Of a stretch of DNA of 64,000 nucleotides, positions 39,869-48,061 are shown piece by piece. The notes beneath the pieces are model-generated. The model was not told the origin of the DNA. It did no database searches and saw only the letters and a list, made by a program, of their open reading frames with translations. Position 1 is the stretch's first letter. Every line of letters starts with the position of its first letter. The position numbers and the translations under genes were made by a program. Location of the stretch: the NCBI GenBank assembly GCA_945864305.1, contig CAMBAJ010000001.1, positions 1 to 64,000 of the forward strand, written 5' to 3'. This DNA is from an uncultured Clostridia bacterium (GTDB lineage: Bacteria; Bacillota; Clostridia; Oscillospirales; Oscillospiraceae).

Positions 39869-41020
39869 ATGAATATGAAACAGCTTGTTATTTGTTTGGG
39901 CGTCGCTGTTATTATCAATCTGGCACTTACGATATTCTTTATAACAAAGGTATTCCGCCTTGAAAAACGCGCAAAAAAACCGTTGCAACATCACAAAAGC
40001 CATTCAACGTCAAATGGCTCAAAAGGGATTTTTATCGGAATATTTCTTTTAATATTCGTAATTCTCATCATTTTGGCTGAAGCCCCTGCTGTTTTTATGG
40101 CGGTATATAAGATTCCTGGAGATGCCCCATTTTCAGACGGGCGATATGCTTTTTGGGGAAGTCTCTTGGGCGGAGCAATTGGCGGAATCGCCGCGCTATT
40201 AACGATATACTACACTATTCGGTATTATAACAAAAAAGATGCTGAACAAAAAAATCTGGAAGTATATCGTCAGCAGGTCACTAAAATCGATAAGATTATT
40301 TCGGCCATTAATAATCGCGATGTCATAAATTATGATTTTACTTACGCCCTCGGTTTTTCAAAAGAGTTGTTGCAAGAAATAATTAACTATAATGGACTTG
40401 TTTGCTGGCTGAAAGGCTTTTTTACCGAATATGGAATGGGGGTTTTAGGTAGTTTTCAGCAAGAATACATTGACCTACAAAAAGTGAAAAAGCCTTATTA
40501 TAAGATTCAAGAAATTCTTAACGATAAAATCCATTTTATCCGTGGGTGTTTTTCTAGAGATTCTCAACTCGAGGAGAATGAGTGGAGGATAAAGCGCCCT
40601 TCTGTCATAGAGTTTCTTAATTTGCAACCAGAGTTACGGCAATGTGCAGAACGAATTGGCCACCTGGGCCTATATGAGAATGCAAACGAACTAATTCATA
40701 GCGACCCAACGCTTTCGTATATACTTGAGATTGAAGGCGGTGGATCGGCAGGATTATGGGCATCGCTAATCCATGACCCCCAAGGCGCGTTTAGTGGTGA
40801 TCCTGATCAATATAATAGATGGAAAGAATTTAATACATGCGTTCAAAATCTATTAATCCATCTGTCCGAGTTTAAGATTACGGAGTATCAAAGAATAGTT
40901 GTTGAAGGCGAGGCCGTTACACTTCCACAATATTATATCAAAAAAGAAGGTTCCTTCATGCACGAAACAACTACTGTTGAAGAGTATCCGCCTAAGGAAG
41001 AAGTGGCTAGTAAACCTTAA
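39869..41020 (+). CDS. Element-borne membrane protein (about 3 TM plus large cytoplasmic domain), unknown function
   Basis: 383 aa; TM segments QLVICLGVAVIINLALTIFFI, GIFIGIFLLIFVILIILAEAPAVF, FWGSLLGGAIGGIAALLTIYYTI. Confidence 0.75.
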   Translation: MNMKQLVICLGVAVIINLALTIFFITKVFRLEKRAKKPLQHHKSHSTSNGSKGIFIGIFLLIFVILIILAEAPAVFMAVYKIPGDAPFSDGRYAFWGSLLGGAIGGIAALLTIYYTIRYYNKKDAEQKNLEVYRQQVTKIDKIISAINNRDVINYDFTYALGFSKELLQEIINYNGLVCWLKGFFTEYGMGVLGSFQQEYIDLQKVKKPYYKIQEILNDKIHFIRGCFSRDSQLEENEWRIKRPSVIEFLNLQPELRQCAERIGHLGLYENANELIHSDPTLSYILEIEGGGSAGLWASLIHDPQGAFSGDPDQYNRWKEFNTCVQNLLIHLSEFKITEYQRIVVEGEAVTLPQYYIKKEGSFMHETTTVEEYPPKEEVASKP

Positions 41021-41109
41021 TGTATACAGAATCATTTCTGACATCTTATGCATTAAGATAAGCGCAAAATGGCGAGAGTCTTTGGCAGATTCTCGCCATT
41101 CTTTCTTTT

Positions 41110-42261
41110 TCAGATTGCGCCGGTTAATACGCTCGCCATCGTATTCGCCGCTTCCTTCTGCGCTGTTGTGGTAACATGGGCGTAGGTGTCCAGGGTGAAT
41201 CCCGCCGAGAAGTGGCCCAGCATCCCGGAGACGGTCTTGATATCTACGCCGTTCTGGAGGGCTAACGTGGCGAAGGTGTGGCGCAGGTCGTGGAAACGGA
41301 CTTTTGGTAGCCCTGCCCGTTTCAGCACTCGGTGGAGCATATGGAGGACACTGTCCGGGGAGATTGGGCCACCCGTGGGGGATGGAAATACGTATTGGCT
41401 GTTGCCGCCTTTTTTCTTCTGTGTTTTCAGAACGTCTATCGCATCCGCCGACAGCGGCAGGGTGCGGTAGGCGTTTTTCGTTTTCAAGGGGGCTTCCACG
41501 ATCTCACCGTCGATGCGGGCGATCTGCCGCTGTACCCGGAGGCTGCCATGCTCCAAATCAATGTCGCTCCATTTCAAGCCAAGCAGCTCTCCCCGGCGCA
41601 GGCCGGTGGCCAGTTCGATGTAGTACATCTCGAACACCCCACTTTCTTTTGCCTCCCGCAGGAAAGAGGTCAACTGCTCGACGGGGAGAGTTTTCATCTC
41701 CCGGTGTTCGAGTTTTGGGAGGGCACAGGCGTCGGCTGGATTGGTCAGGATGAGTCTTTGCTCGATTGCCAGATTCAAGGCAGAGCAGATGATTTGGTTA
41801 ATGTTCCGTACCGTCTTGGCGCTGAGGCCTTTTGGTTGCTTCTTGGATTCGATACGCTCCACTCGCCCATTTCCCAATAGCTTTTTGTAGAGTTTCTGCA
41901 ATTCCAGAGAAGTAAGTTTATTCAACGGGATGCTGCCGATGTTGGGCTTGATGTGGTTCTCGATGTAGCCCCGATAGGTCTGGTGAGAGGATGGGCGGAC
42001 TTTGATTTTGGCGTAGTTTTCAAACCAGACGTCCATCCATTGCCCGACTGTGTACTGGCCCACTTTGCTCATATCCAGTTTGGCAGAGTCCTCGATAGCC
42101 CGTTTCAGCTTTTCTTTGACCTCTGTCTGAGTCTTACCAAGGATATTCTTGTAGATGGTCTTGCCTGTTGCCGGGTCATGTCCTGCCGTGTAGCGGCCCT
42201 CCCAGCGGCCATCCTTTCGTTTGCGGATGCTGCCCTCGCCGTTGGCTCGTTTCTTTGCCAT
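41110..42261 (-). CDS. Tyrosine recombinase / site-specific integrase
   Basis: N-terminal AP2-like GEGSIRKRKDGRWEGRYTAG; TGLRRGELLGLKWSDID; HDLRHTFATLALQNGVDIKTVSGMLGH; DTYAHVT. Confidence 0.96.
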   Translation of the reverse strand: MAKKRANGEGSIRKRKDGRWEGRYTAGHDPATGKTIYKNILGKTQTEVKEKLKRAIEDSAKLDMSKVGQYTVGQWMDVWFENYAKIKVRPSSHQTYRGYIENHIKPNIGSIPLNKLTSLELQKLYKKLLGNGRVERIESKKQPKGLSAKTVRNINQIICSALNLAIEQRLILTNPADACALPKLEHREMKTLPVEQLTSFLREAKESGVFEMYYIELATGLRRGELLGLKWSDIDLEHGSLRVQRQIARIDGEIVEAPLKTKNAYRTLPLSADAIDVLKTQKKKGGNSQYVFPSPTGGPISPDSVLHMLHRVLKRAGLPKVRFHDLRHTFATLALQNGVDIKTVSGMLGHFSAGFTLDTYAHVTTTAQKEAANTMASVLTGAI

Positions 42262-42566
42262 CAGTCATCCCTCCTCTGCTGCTGTCCCATCCGGTGTTCT
42301 TCTTCCTCCGCGAAGGAGTAGGGCGGCTCCATGCTCAGTTCGCTGATAATGCCCCAGGCCAGACGGAAACCTGCGGCGAAACTGGCGAGGGCGGTTTCGT
42401 CCCGCAGCTCTGCTTCCAGGTCCACCAATTTCAGAAGACTGCGGCGTTCCTGTTTGGCCTTGCCCTCAGTCAATGCCTGATGGATTTCGTTAATTTCCTG
42501 CCGCAGTTCCGGGAAATCCGGCTCCTTGAAGAATTGTCGCTGCAGTCCTCTCATGTATTCGTACAT
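42261..42566 (-). CDS. Small helical protein translationally coupled to the integrase
   Basis: 101 aa; stop overlaps the integrase start codon (ATGA). Confidence 0.7.
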   Translation of the reverse strand: MYEYMRGLQRQFFKEPDFPELRQEINEIHQALTEGKAKQERRSLLKLVDLEAELRDETALASFAAGFRLAWGIISELSMEPPYSFAEEEEHRMGQQQRRDD

Positions 42567-42724
42567 CGTATCGCCTCCTTGTCAGCGACACACAATACCA
42601 TCCCCTGACCTTAATAGCCATCCCAACCGGGCAGAGTTATCAGATTGTTATCAATTGCGGTTTGAACTGCGCCGAGGCTTATTCTTTGTTTTGCGACGCA
42701 ATTTTTGAGGGTGTTCGCCTGCCC

Positions 42725-42774
42725 AAAAAGGCATCTTCCGTTCTGGCGTTCGGCAGAGCGGAAGATGCCTTTTT
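42725..42774. repeat. Long perfect inverted repeat, bidirectional-terminator-like
   Basis: AAAAAGGCATCTTCCG (42725-42740) / CGGAAGATGCCTTTTT (42759-42774), 16 bp, extendable by 5 bp with one wobble. Confidence 0.8.
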
Positions 42775-42913
42775 GCTCACGATAGCATATCTTTCGGGGC
42801 ATGCCCCCTACTTTTTTCTTGCGAGAGTAAGTTCTCGGGGGGTGACGACCGCAGAAGCCATATCACCCCTTCGATTTTGTCCCCACTTTGGAACTCCCCG
42901 AAAACCCCCGCAA

Positions 42914-42964
42914 CTGCCCGCACTGCGGGCAGAAGTGACCGAACTAGGCGTCACGCTTGACGCC
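42914..42964. repeat. Pair of adjacent perfect palindromes
   Basis: CTGCCCGCA-C-TGCGGGCAG (42914-42932) and GGCGTCA-CGCT-TGACGCC (42947-42964). Confidence 0.8.
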
Positions 42965-43342
42965 TGTTCTTTATCCTGCCTCAGCTTTCGTCCTCCGTCG
43001 GCTCCCGGAAACCGGCCCAAATCCGTTCTCACAGCCCTGGCCGGTGTCTGTTCCCGATTCTCCCGGCAAAGTCGCACACAACGGCTCACAAGGCCAACCA
43101 AGGTGTGAATGGACACTCATCGTTCCCTCCTGTGCCAATAAGTTCTTCTTTGATTACAGCGGTGAATTTTTTGCACCAGCGTTCCGCTGCGTTCATGCAC
43201 CTTTCTCAGCACTCCGAATCCGAGCTGTACAGACTTTTGTACAAGCCTGTGCTCTATTATGTTTTCGCAAAAGCGATTTAAAATCGTAATCTCAGAAACC
43301 AACGTTGGCCCAAAAACCGCATGAATCGGAGGGAATATTTCC

Positions 43343-44629
43343 ATGGGGGAAGAATTGATGCGCAAAGTCTGGGGCATCTGCGCAGACCGCTATGGTGCTG
43401 CTTTGACGGATATCATTTTCAACAGACTGCAGCAGGAGCTTCAAAATATTACCGTAAATGGCTTTTCCGAAGACTACTTGTCCACAAGCGGCATCTGCCT
43501 GGAGCTCCAGCACCGCAACGCATTACAGATCTGTCTTGGCACGGTTGGCAACTCATTTGTCGCCTACTTGTTAGGTATCACAGAGATCAATCCCCTCCCG
43601 CCACATTACCGCTGTCCTCACTGCAAGCGGGTAACCTTTGTATCGGACGTTTTGGATGGATTTGATTTACCGCCGCAGGATTGCCCTGTCTGCCGCACTC
43701 CCATGGAAGGTGACGGACATCATTTGCATACCGCATGGTTCACCGGGTGGGATGGAACTTGCCCACCAGCCTTTGGGGAGTTTAGGATGACTCCGAAGGG
43801 AATCCAAATAACAGAGCAGGCTTTGAAAAAACATTCTCCTCTGACACCGCTTGTATTCAGCAATGGCCGGTTCGCAGGCTGGTATCTTTGCAATTCAGAA
43901 AACCTGCGTCATGCGGAGTGGATACATCTCGCATATCCCGGACGTCCAAACCATATTGTACCGGGAGTGAAATACGACTGCGATCTGCCTGCGCCGCGTA
44001 TTCTTATCCATGACAGTGTTTTTTTAAGAAAGCTGGAATGGCTATCGGACGTTACCGGCGTTGAGCTATCCTCGATCCCGATGAATAACCCGGCTATATA
44101 TAACGCATTTTGCAGAGCAATTGAGTATGATACCGCTGACGCAGGTAATCTGCTCTGCACAACAGGTCTTTGCGCTTCGGAGGAACTGCTCAGTGACAGA
44201 TTTACTCTTTGGAGACAGGCTTCCAAGAGCGGATTATCTTTTTCCAGACTTGTCTCGCTGTATGGCGTTATGCATATAAGCGTTCGCCATTCGAGTGCAT
44301 TGGATTTGTCCACAGCGTTGACATTCAGTGACCGCGATTCCGTGATGGAGTATCTGATCCGTCAGGGTCTGCCCCCAAAGGACGCTTTCCAAACAGCCGA
44401 CAATATGCGGTACGGGAGATTTGCCCACATGCCAGCAGATGCATACCCCGTTTTTATACAGGGAATAAACGATGACGGCTTCTTTTTTCATGCGGCGCAA
44501 AACACGGAATATCTGTTTCCCAGAGCGCATAATTCAGCTGTCGTTATGAATGCTGTGCGACTGGCCTGGTTTTCCATTTATGAACCAAGTGCTTTTCGGG
44601 AAGTACAGGACATTGCCCACACTCCATGA
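43343..44629 (+). CDS. PolC-core-like protein, predicted catalytically inactive
   Basis: VNGFSEDYLS...GTVGNSFVAYLLGITEINPLPPHYRCPHCKRVTFVSDVLDGFDLPPQDCPVCRTPMEGDGH; LVSLYGVMH; DSVMEYLIRQGLPPKDAF; TEYLFPRAHNSAVVMNAVRLAWFSIYEP, all collinear with PolC; no PDIDLNF equivalent. Confidence 0.85.
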   Translation: MGEELMRKVWGICADRYGAALTDIIFNRLQQELQNITVNGFSEDYLSTSGICLELQHRNALQICLGTVGNSFVAYLLGITEINPLPPHYRCPHCKRVTFVSDVLDGFDLPPQDCPVCRTPMEGDGHHLHTAWFTGWDGTCPPAFGEFRMTPKGIQITEQALKKHSPLTPLVFSNGRFAGWYLCNSENLRHAEWIHLAYPGRPNHIVPGVKYDCDLPAPRILIHDSVFLRKLEWLSDVTGVELSSIPMNNPAIYNAFCRAIEYDTADAGNLLCTTGLCASEELLSDRFTLWRQASKSGLSFSRLVSLYGVMHISVRHSSALDLSTALTFSDRDSVMEYLIRQGLPPKDAFQTADNMRYGRFAHMPADAYPVFIQGINDDGFFFHAAQNTEYLFPRAHNSAVVMNAVRLAWFSIYEPSAFREVQDIAHTP

Positions 44630-44762
44630 GAAATCTTCCGTCCAACTTTGATGCGAAATCATCGGGGCGCTGGTAAACAGTAGCTGCCTATGCTTCTTCG
44701 CTCGCAGGCGTTGGACAAATTTACACATATATGTTAAGATACAGGCAACGATCAGACTGGGA

Positions 44763-45737
44763 GTGGATGTCATGATGACAGATCGGGCCAACGCCATCTG
44801 CCTTCTTCAGATTTTGAAAGAATATTCTGATGAGAATCATATCCTGTCCATGCGGGAGATCATCGGAAAACTGTCTGCTTTGTATGATATGGAACTGGAC
44901 CGCCGCACCGTATACAGCGCCATAGATCTGCTGTGCAATCTGGGGTATGACATTTCTGTTTACGATGAAAACAAGAAGGGCTATTATCTGCGCAGCCGCG
45001 AATTTGAGGCTGCGGAAGTGCGTCTCCTGATGGACGCGGTTTATTCTTTCGATTATATTCCGGCCAAGCAAACGCAATATTTGATTCAAAAGCTGCAAGG
45101 CTTTCTCAGTGTTCATGAACGAAAGCAGTATAAAAATCTGACAGTTGTAAGACAGGAGCGGAAAACGCAGAATGCGGAGGTCTTTTTGAATATTGAGCTT
45201 TTGGACGAGGCCATCTCAAAAAAGCAAAAAGTCTCATTTACATATCTGGAATATGGGCTGGACAAGCAGCTTCACCCCCGGAGGGAAAAGCCCTATATCG
45301 TCAGCCCTTATGGAATGGTATGTGAGAACGAGCATTACTATTTGATCAACATCAAAGATGGTTTTTCAACGCCCAGCCTGTACCGAATCGATTTGATGAG
45401 GGACATCTCCCTTCTGAATGAACCTGTTGCCATAGATGCCAAAAACGCCTGTTTGGACTCCGTACAAAAGGTGACCTATGCGTTTGTAGGAAAGCAGGAA
45501 GAAATCAAACTGCGCTGTGAGAATTTCACACTTCGGTATGTGTTGGACCGGTTTGGGACGGATGTCCGGATCACGGATAACCATGGCGGCACCTTTACCG
45601 CCAGTTTCTCCGCTTCTCCGAATGGCGTCAAGTTTTGGGCGCTGCAGTACCTCCCTTACATAGAGGTTCTGTCCCCTCAGTCCTTGCGGGATTCCATCAT
45701 TGACAGCATCAAAAGCAACAAGTATCTGGAGGTGTAA
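44763..45737 (+). CDS. WYL-domain transcriptional regulator (HTH plus WYL)
   Basis: ILSMREIIGKLSALYDMELDRRTVYSAIDLLCNLGYDI HTH; KQKVSFTYLEYG...PYIVSPYGMVCENEHYYLINI WYL-like. Confidence 0.85.
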   Translation: MDVMMTDRANAICLLQILKEYSDENHILSMREIIGKLSALYDMELDRRTVYSAIDLLCNLGYDISVYDENKKGYYLRSREFEAAEVRLLMDAVYSFDYIPAKQTQYLIQKLQGFLSVHERKQYKNLTVVRQERKTQNAEVFLNIELLDEAISKKQKVSFTYLEYGLDKQLHPRREKPYIVSPYGMVCENEHYYLINIKDGFSTPSLYRIDLMRDISLLNEPVAIDAKNACLDSVQKVTYAFVGKQEEIKLRCENFTLRYVLDRFGTDVRITDNHGGTFTASFSASPNGVKFWALQYLPYIEVLSPQSLRDSIIDSIKSNKYLEV

Positions 45738-45739
45738 CC

Positions 45740-46981
45740 ATGTATAGCGGCAGTCCAAGCACATCAAACGAGATCTCAGATAAAGAGGCGCTGCAGAACT
45801 TGTTGCTGGACATTCAGTGCCTGGATAGATTGTCAAAATGGAGCAATCGCTTTAATCTTTTTGACGTTCTGAAAATATCCGGCACCGAGATCCGCCACAG
45901 CAACGTGCTGGCATGGCTCCTTGATCCTAATGAGAACCACGGTCTCGGGGATGCTGTCCTGCGGAGGCTTTTGCAAACACTGGTGATCAATTCGCCCCAG
46001 GCAGATGTTTTCCATTCCCTCCTGATGGACCTGTATGGATTTACCGTTTTGCGGGAGTGGGAGCATATCGACCTGCTTGCAGTCTCTCATGAAGAAAGAT
46101 TCCTGCTTTGCATAGAAAACAAGGTTTTCTCCGGGGAACACGATCATCAGTTGGCCCGATATCAAGAGCTTCTGGAAAAAGAGTACCCGCAATATCACAA
46201 AATTTTTGCATTTCTCACGCCGGGCGGTACAGAGCCAGAGGAGGAAACCGCCTGTGGCACTTGGCAGGCGATCAGCTATGAGCAGATCATAGAGGTGGTA
46301 GAGGCTGCCAAGTTCGAAAAGACGCTGTCCGCAGAAGTCTCATATTTTATTGACCAATATTTGGATGCAGTCAGGAGGCATATTGTGGGAGACCGTGAGC
46401 TTGAAAAAATTTGCAGAGAGATCTATGCCAAACACCGTCAGGCGCTGGATCTGATTTATGAAAATCGCCCGGATACTGCTTCGCAGATTTCATCCATCGT
46501 GCAGGAATGGTGCGAAGAGAAATCCCACACAGGCGAGATCAGTTTTGATCCCCAATATTCCGGAAAAACGTACATTCGATTCACTACACCGTACATGACG
46601 AAACTCTTGCCTGAATTTGAAGAGGAAAAGAGCGGTTGGAACTCAAAAAGCATGTACTACTATGAGGTAGTCAACTATGGAAATTCTATCAAAGTTGTTT
46701 TGACCGTCGGGCGTGACAATCTCTCCGCACACCAGATGGACTGCTGTGAACAGCTGAGCACACTCTTAAATCAGCCGGACAAAAAAGAGGCGTGGCGTTG
46801 GAAACGGTTGTTTGCTACACGTCGGCACAGCATAAAAGCTGATCCTTTAACGGACGATTTGCATAAGGAACTCTTTCAGGCTATGGATCAATATTGGGAA
46901 CAAATCGCTGATTTTGAGCATAAAACTTGTACAGCGATTGAACAATCTTCCCAAACGCTTGATGGGAACCTTCCCGTTTGA
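45740..46981 (+). CDS. PD-(D/E)XK nuclease superfamily protein (PDDEXK_4-like)
   Basis: EIRHSNVLAWLLDPNENHGLGDAVLRRLL; WEHIDLLAVSHEERFLLCIENKVFSGEHDHQLARYQ (D...ExK). Confidence 0.82.
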   Translation: MYSGSPSTSNEISDKEALQNLLLDIQCLDRLSKWSNRFNLFDVLKISGTEIRHSNVLAWLLDPNENHGLGDAVLRRLLQTLVINSPQADVFHSLLMDLYGFTVLREWEHIDLLAVSHEERFLLCIENKVFSGEHDHQLARYQELLEKEYPQYHKIFAFLTPGGTEPEEETACGTWQAISYEQIIEVVEAAKFEKTLSAEVSYFIDQYLDAVRRHIVGDRELEKICREIYAKHRQALDLIYENRPDTASQISSIVQEWCEEKSHTGEISFDPQYSGKTYIRFTTPYMTKLLPEFEEEKSGWNSKSMYYYEVVNYGNSIKVVLTVGRDNLSAHQMDCCEQLSTLLNQPDKKEAWRWKRLFATRRHSIKADPLTDDLHKELFQAMDQYWEQIADFEHKTCTAIEQSSQTLDGNLPV

Positions 46982-47152
46982 TCATGGGAGATTCCTGTCT
47001 TCACCGCCACTCTATGGCCTGACCCAAACCGTGACCCAGACTGGGATCGGAGCAGGCAGCAGACAACGGAACCAACGGAGCGGACAGCAAACAATTTTGA
47101 CCAAATAGGCCCGGAAAGGTCTCAAAAGCAGTCGACAGCAGCCTCGGCCGCA

Positions 47153-47204
47153 GCTCATAACCCGGAGGTCGTAGGTTCAAGTCCTGCCCCCGCAACCATA
47201 AAAC
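47153..47204 (+). repeat. attR: 52-bp direct repeat of the tRNA-fMet 3' half
   Basis: Identical to 39589-39640; 5' part of the tRNA absent. Confidence 0.95.
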
Positions 47205-47236
47205 CCTGGAATCGCAATGATTCCAGGGTTTTCTTT
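47204..47236 (+). terminator. Intrinsic terminator flanking attR (probably the original tRNA terminator)
   Basis: CCCTGGAATC-GCAAT-GATTCCAGGG then TTTTCTTTTTT. Confidence 0.85.
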
Positions 47237-47429
47237 TTTGCTTTTACAAGGGAAAAAGTAACACTTTTCTAACAACAATTTTTCGCACTCTCTTCGGAGT
47301 CATTTATAACGTATTCTTTCCTGCAAACCCTGTGCAAATACATCCTTGACGAAATGCAAATGGTATTGTACAATAAGTAAAAATTATAAATAATGTGAGT
47401 ATGCATCATAATGCATTATATACCAAAAA

Positions 47430-47640
47430 TGATCGGGTATCTCATGTAATGTAAGATATCCGAATGAGGAAATTCGGTGAGAGACCGAAACGTGCCGGCA
47501 CTGTAAGCGAGAGACTTGGCCTAAACGCCTGATAGGCGCTGAACGTGAGTTCGCCATTGGAGCAATCTGAGAAGGTGGGCAGTAAGTCGCAGAAGATAAT
47601 TTCTTCTTATCGCAAGTCAGGAGACCTATTTTGGGGAATT
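47430..47640 (+). promoter_or_regulatory. Cobalamin riboswitch
   Basis: GAGGAAATTCGGTGAGAGACCGAAACGTGCCGGCACTGTAAGCGAGAGACTT ... GCCATTGG ... GAAGGTGGGCAGTAAGTCGCAGAA ... AAGTCAGGAGACCTA. Confidence 0.92.
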
Positions 47641-47680
47641 TGACAGGGGACGTGGAGTTCCTCTGTTTTGCTGTGGGAAT

Positions 47681-47725
47681 AGCGGCCACGGTAGTCCTTG
47701 CGGGCTGCCGTGGCCGTTTATTTTT
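47681..47725 (+). terminator. Intrinsic terminator, probable riboswitch expression platform
   Basis: CGGCCACGG...CCGTGGCCG followed by TTTATTTTT before the first ORF. Confidence 0.75.
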
Positions 47726-47737
47726 CAACAAGGGGGA

Positions 47738-48037
47738 TTGATTGTGGAGAAGCGGGATGACCGGAAAGGATGCCACTACATGTTTTTCCAGAACAGAGAA
47801 TGCGAGATGTTTCCCTGCCACTCCGGTGTGCCGGAGGAAATGTTTAACTGCCTTTTTTGTTACTGCCCGCTCTATACCCTGGGCGAGGCCTGCGGCGGAG
47901 GTTTCACCTATACGCAAAAAGGGATCAAAAACTGTTCTGCCTGTACATTTCCGCACAGGCGAGAAAACTATGATGCCGTCCTGGCCCGGTTTCCGGAACT
48001 GGCAGAGCTGGCCCGGCGGCATGATCATGCACAATAA
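47738..48037 (+). CDS. Cysteine-rich small-domain protein (first gene of the B12 operon)
   Basis: GCHYMFFQNRECEMFPCHSGVPEEMFNCLFCYCPLYTLGEACGG...NCSACTFPH; TTG start at 47738 or GTG at 47744. Confidence 0.8.
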   Translation: MIVEKRDDRKGCHYMFFQNRECEMFPCHSGVPEEMFNCLFCYCPLYTLGEACGGGFTYTQKGIKNCSACTFPHRRENYDAVLARFPELAELARRHDHAQ

Positions 48038-48061
48038 GAGTTTACTTGGAGGAACAACCAT

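Larger units (their letters stand above)
39641..47204. mobile_element. tRNA-fMet-integrated genetic element with tyrosine integrase and putative defence cargo
   Basis: 52-bp att repeats, integrase, internal TGACCCA repeats at both ends, AT-rich cargo between GC-rich housekeeping genes. Confidence 0.92.

Noticed and set aside
42261-42566. Excisionase call for the 101-aa protein coupled to the integrase
   Set aside because: Position suggests a recombination role, but no winged-helix/MerR-like motif is visible; left as unknown.
42662-43108. ORFs on both strands between integrase operon and PolC-like gene (148 aa plus, 102 aa and 63 aa minus)
   Set aside because: They cross the long hairpin and palindromes, lack recognisable motifs or good RBS and overlap each other; treated as non-coding structured DNA, though a remnant gene is not excluded.
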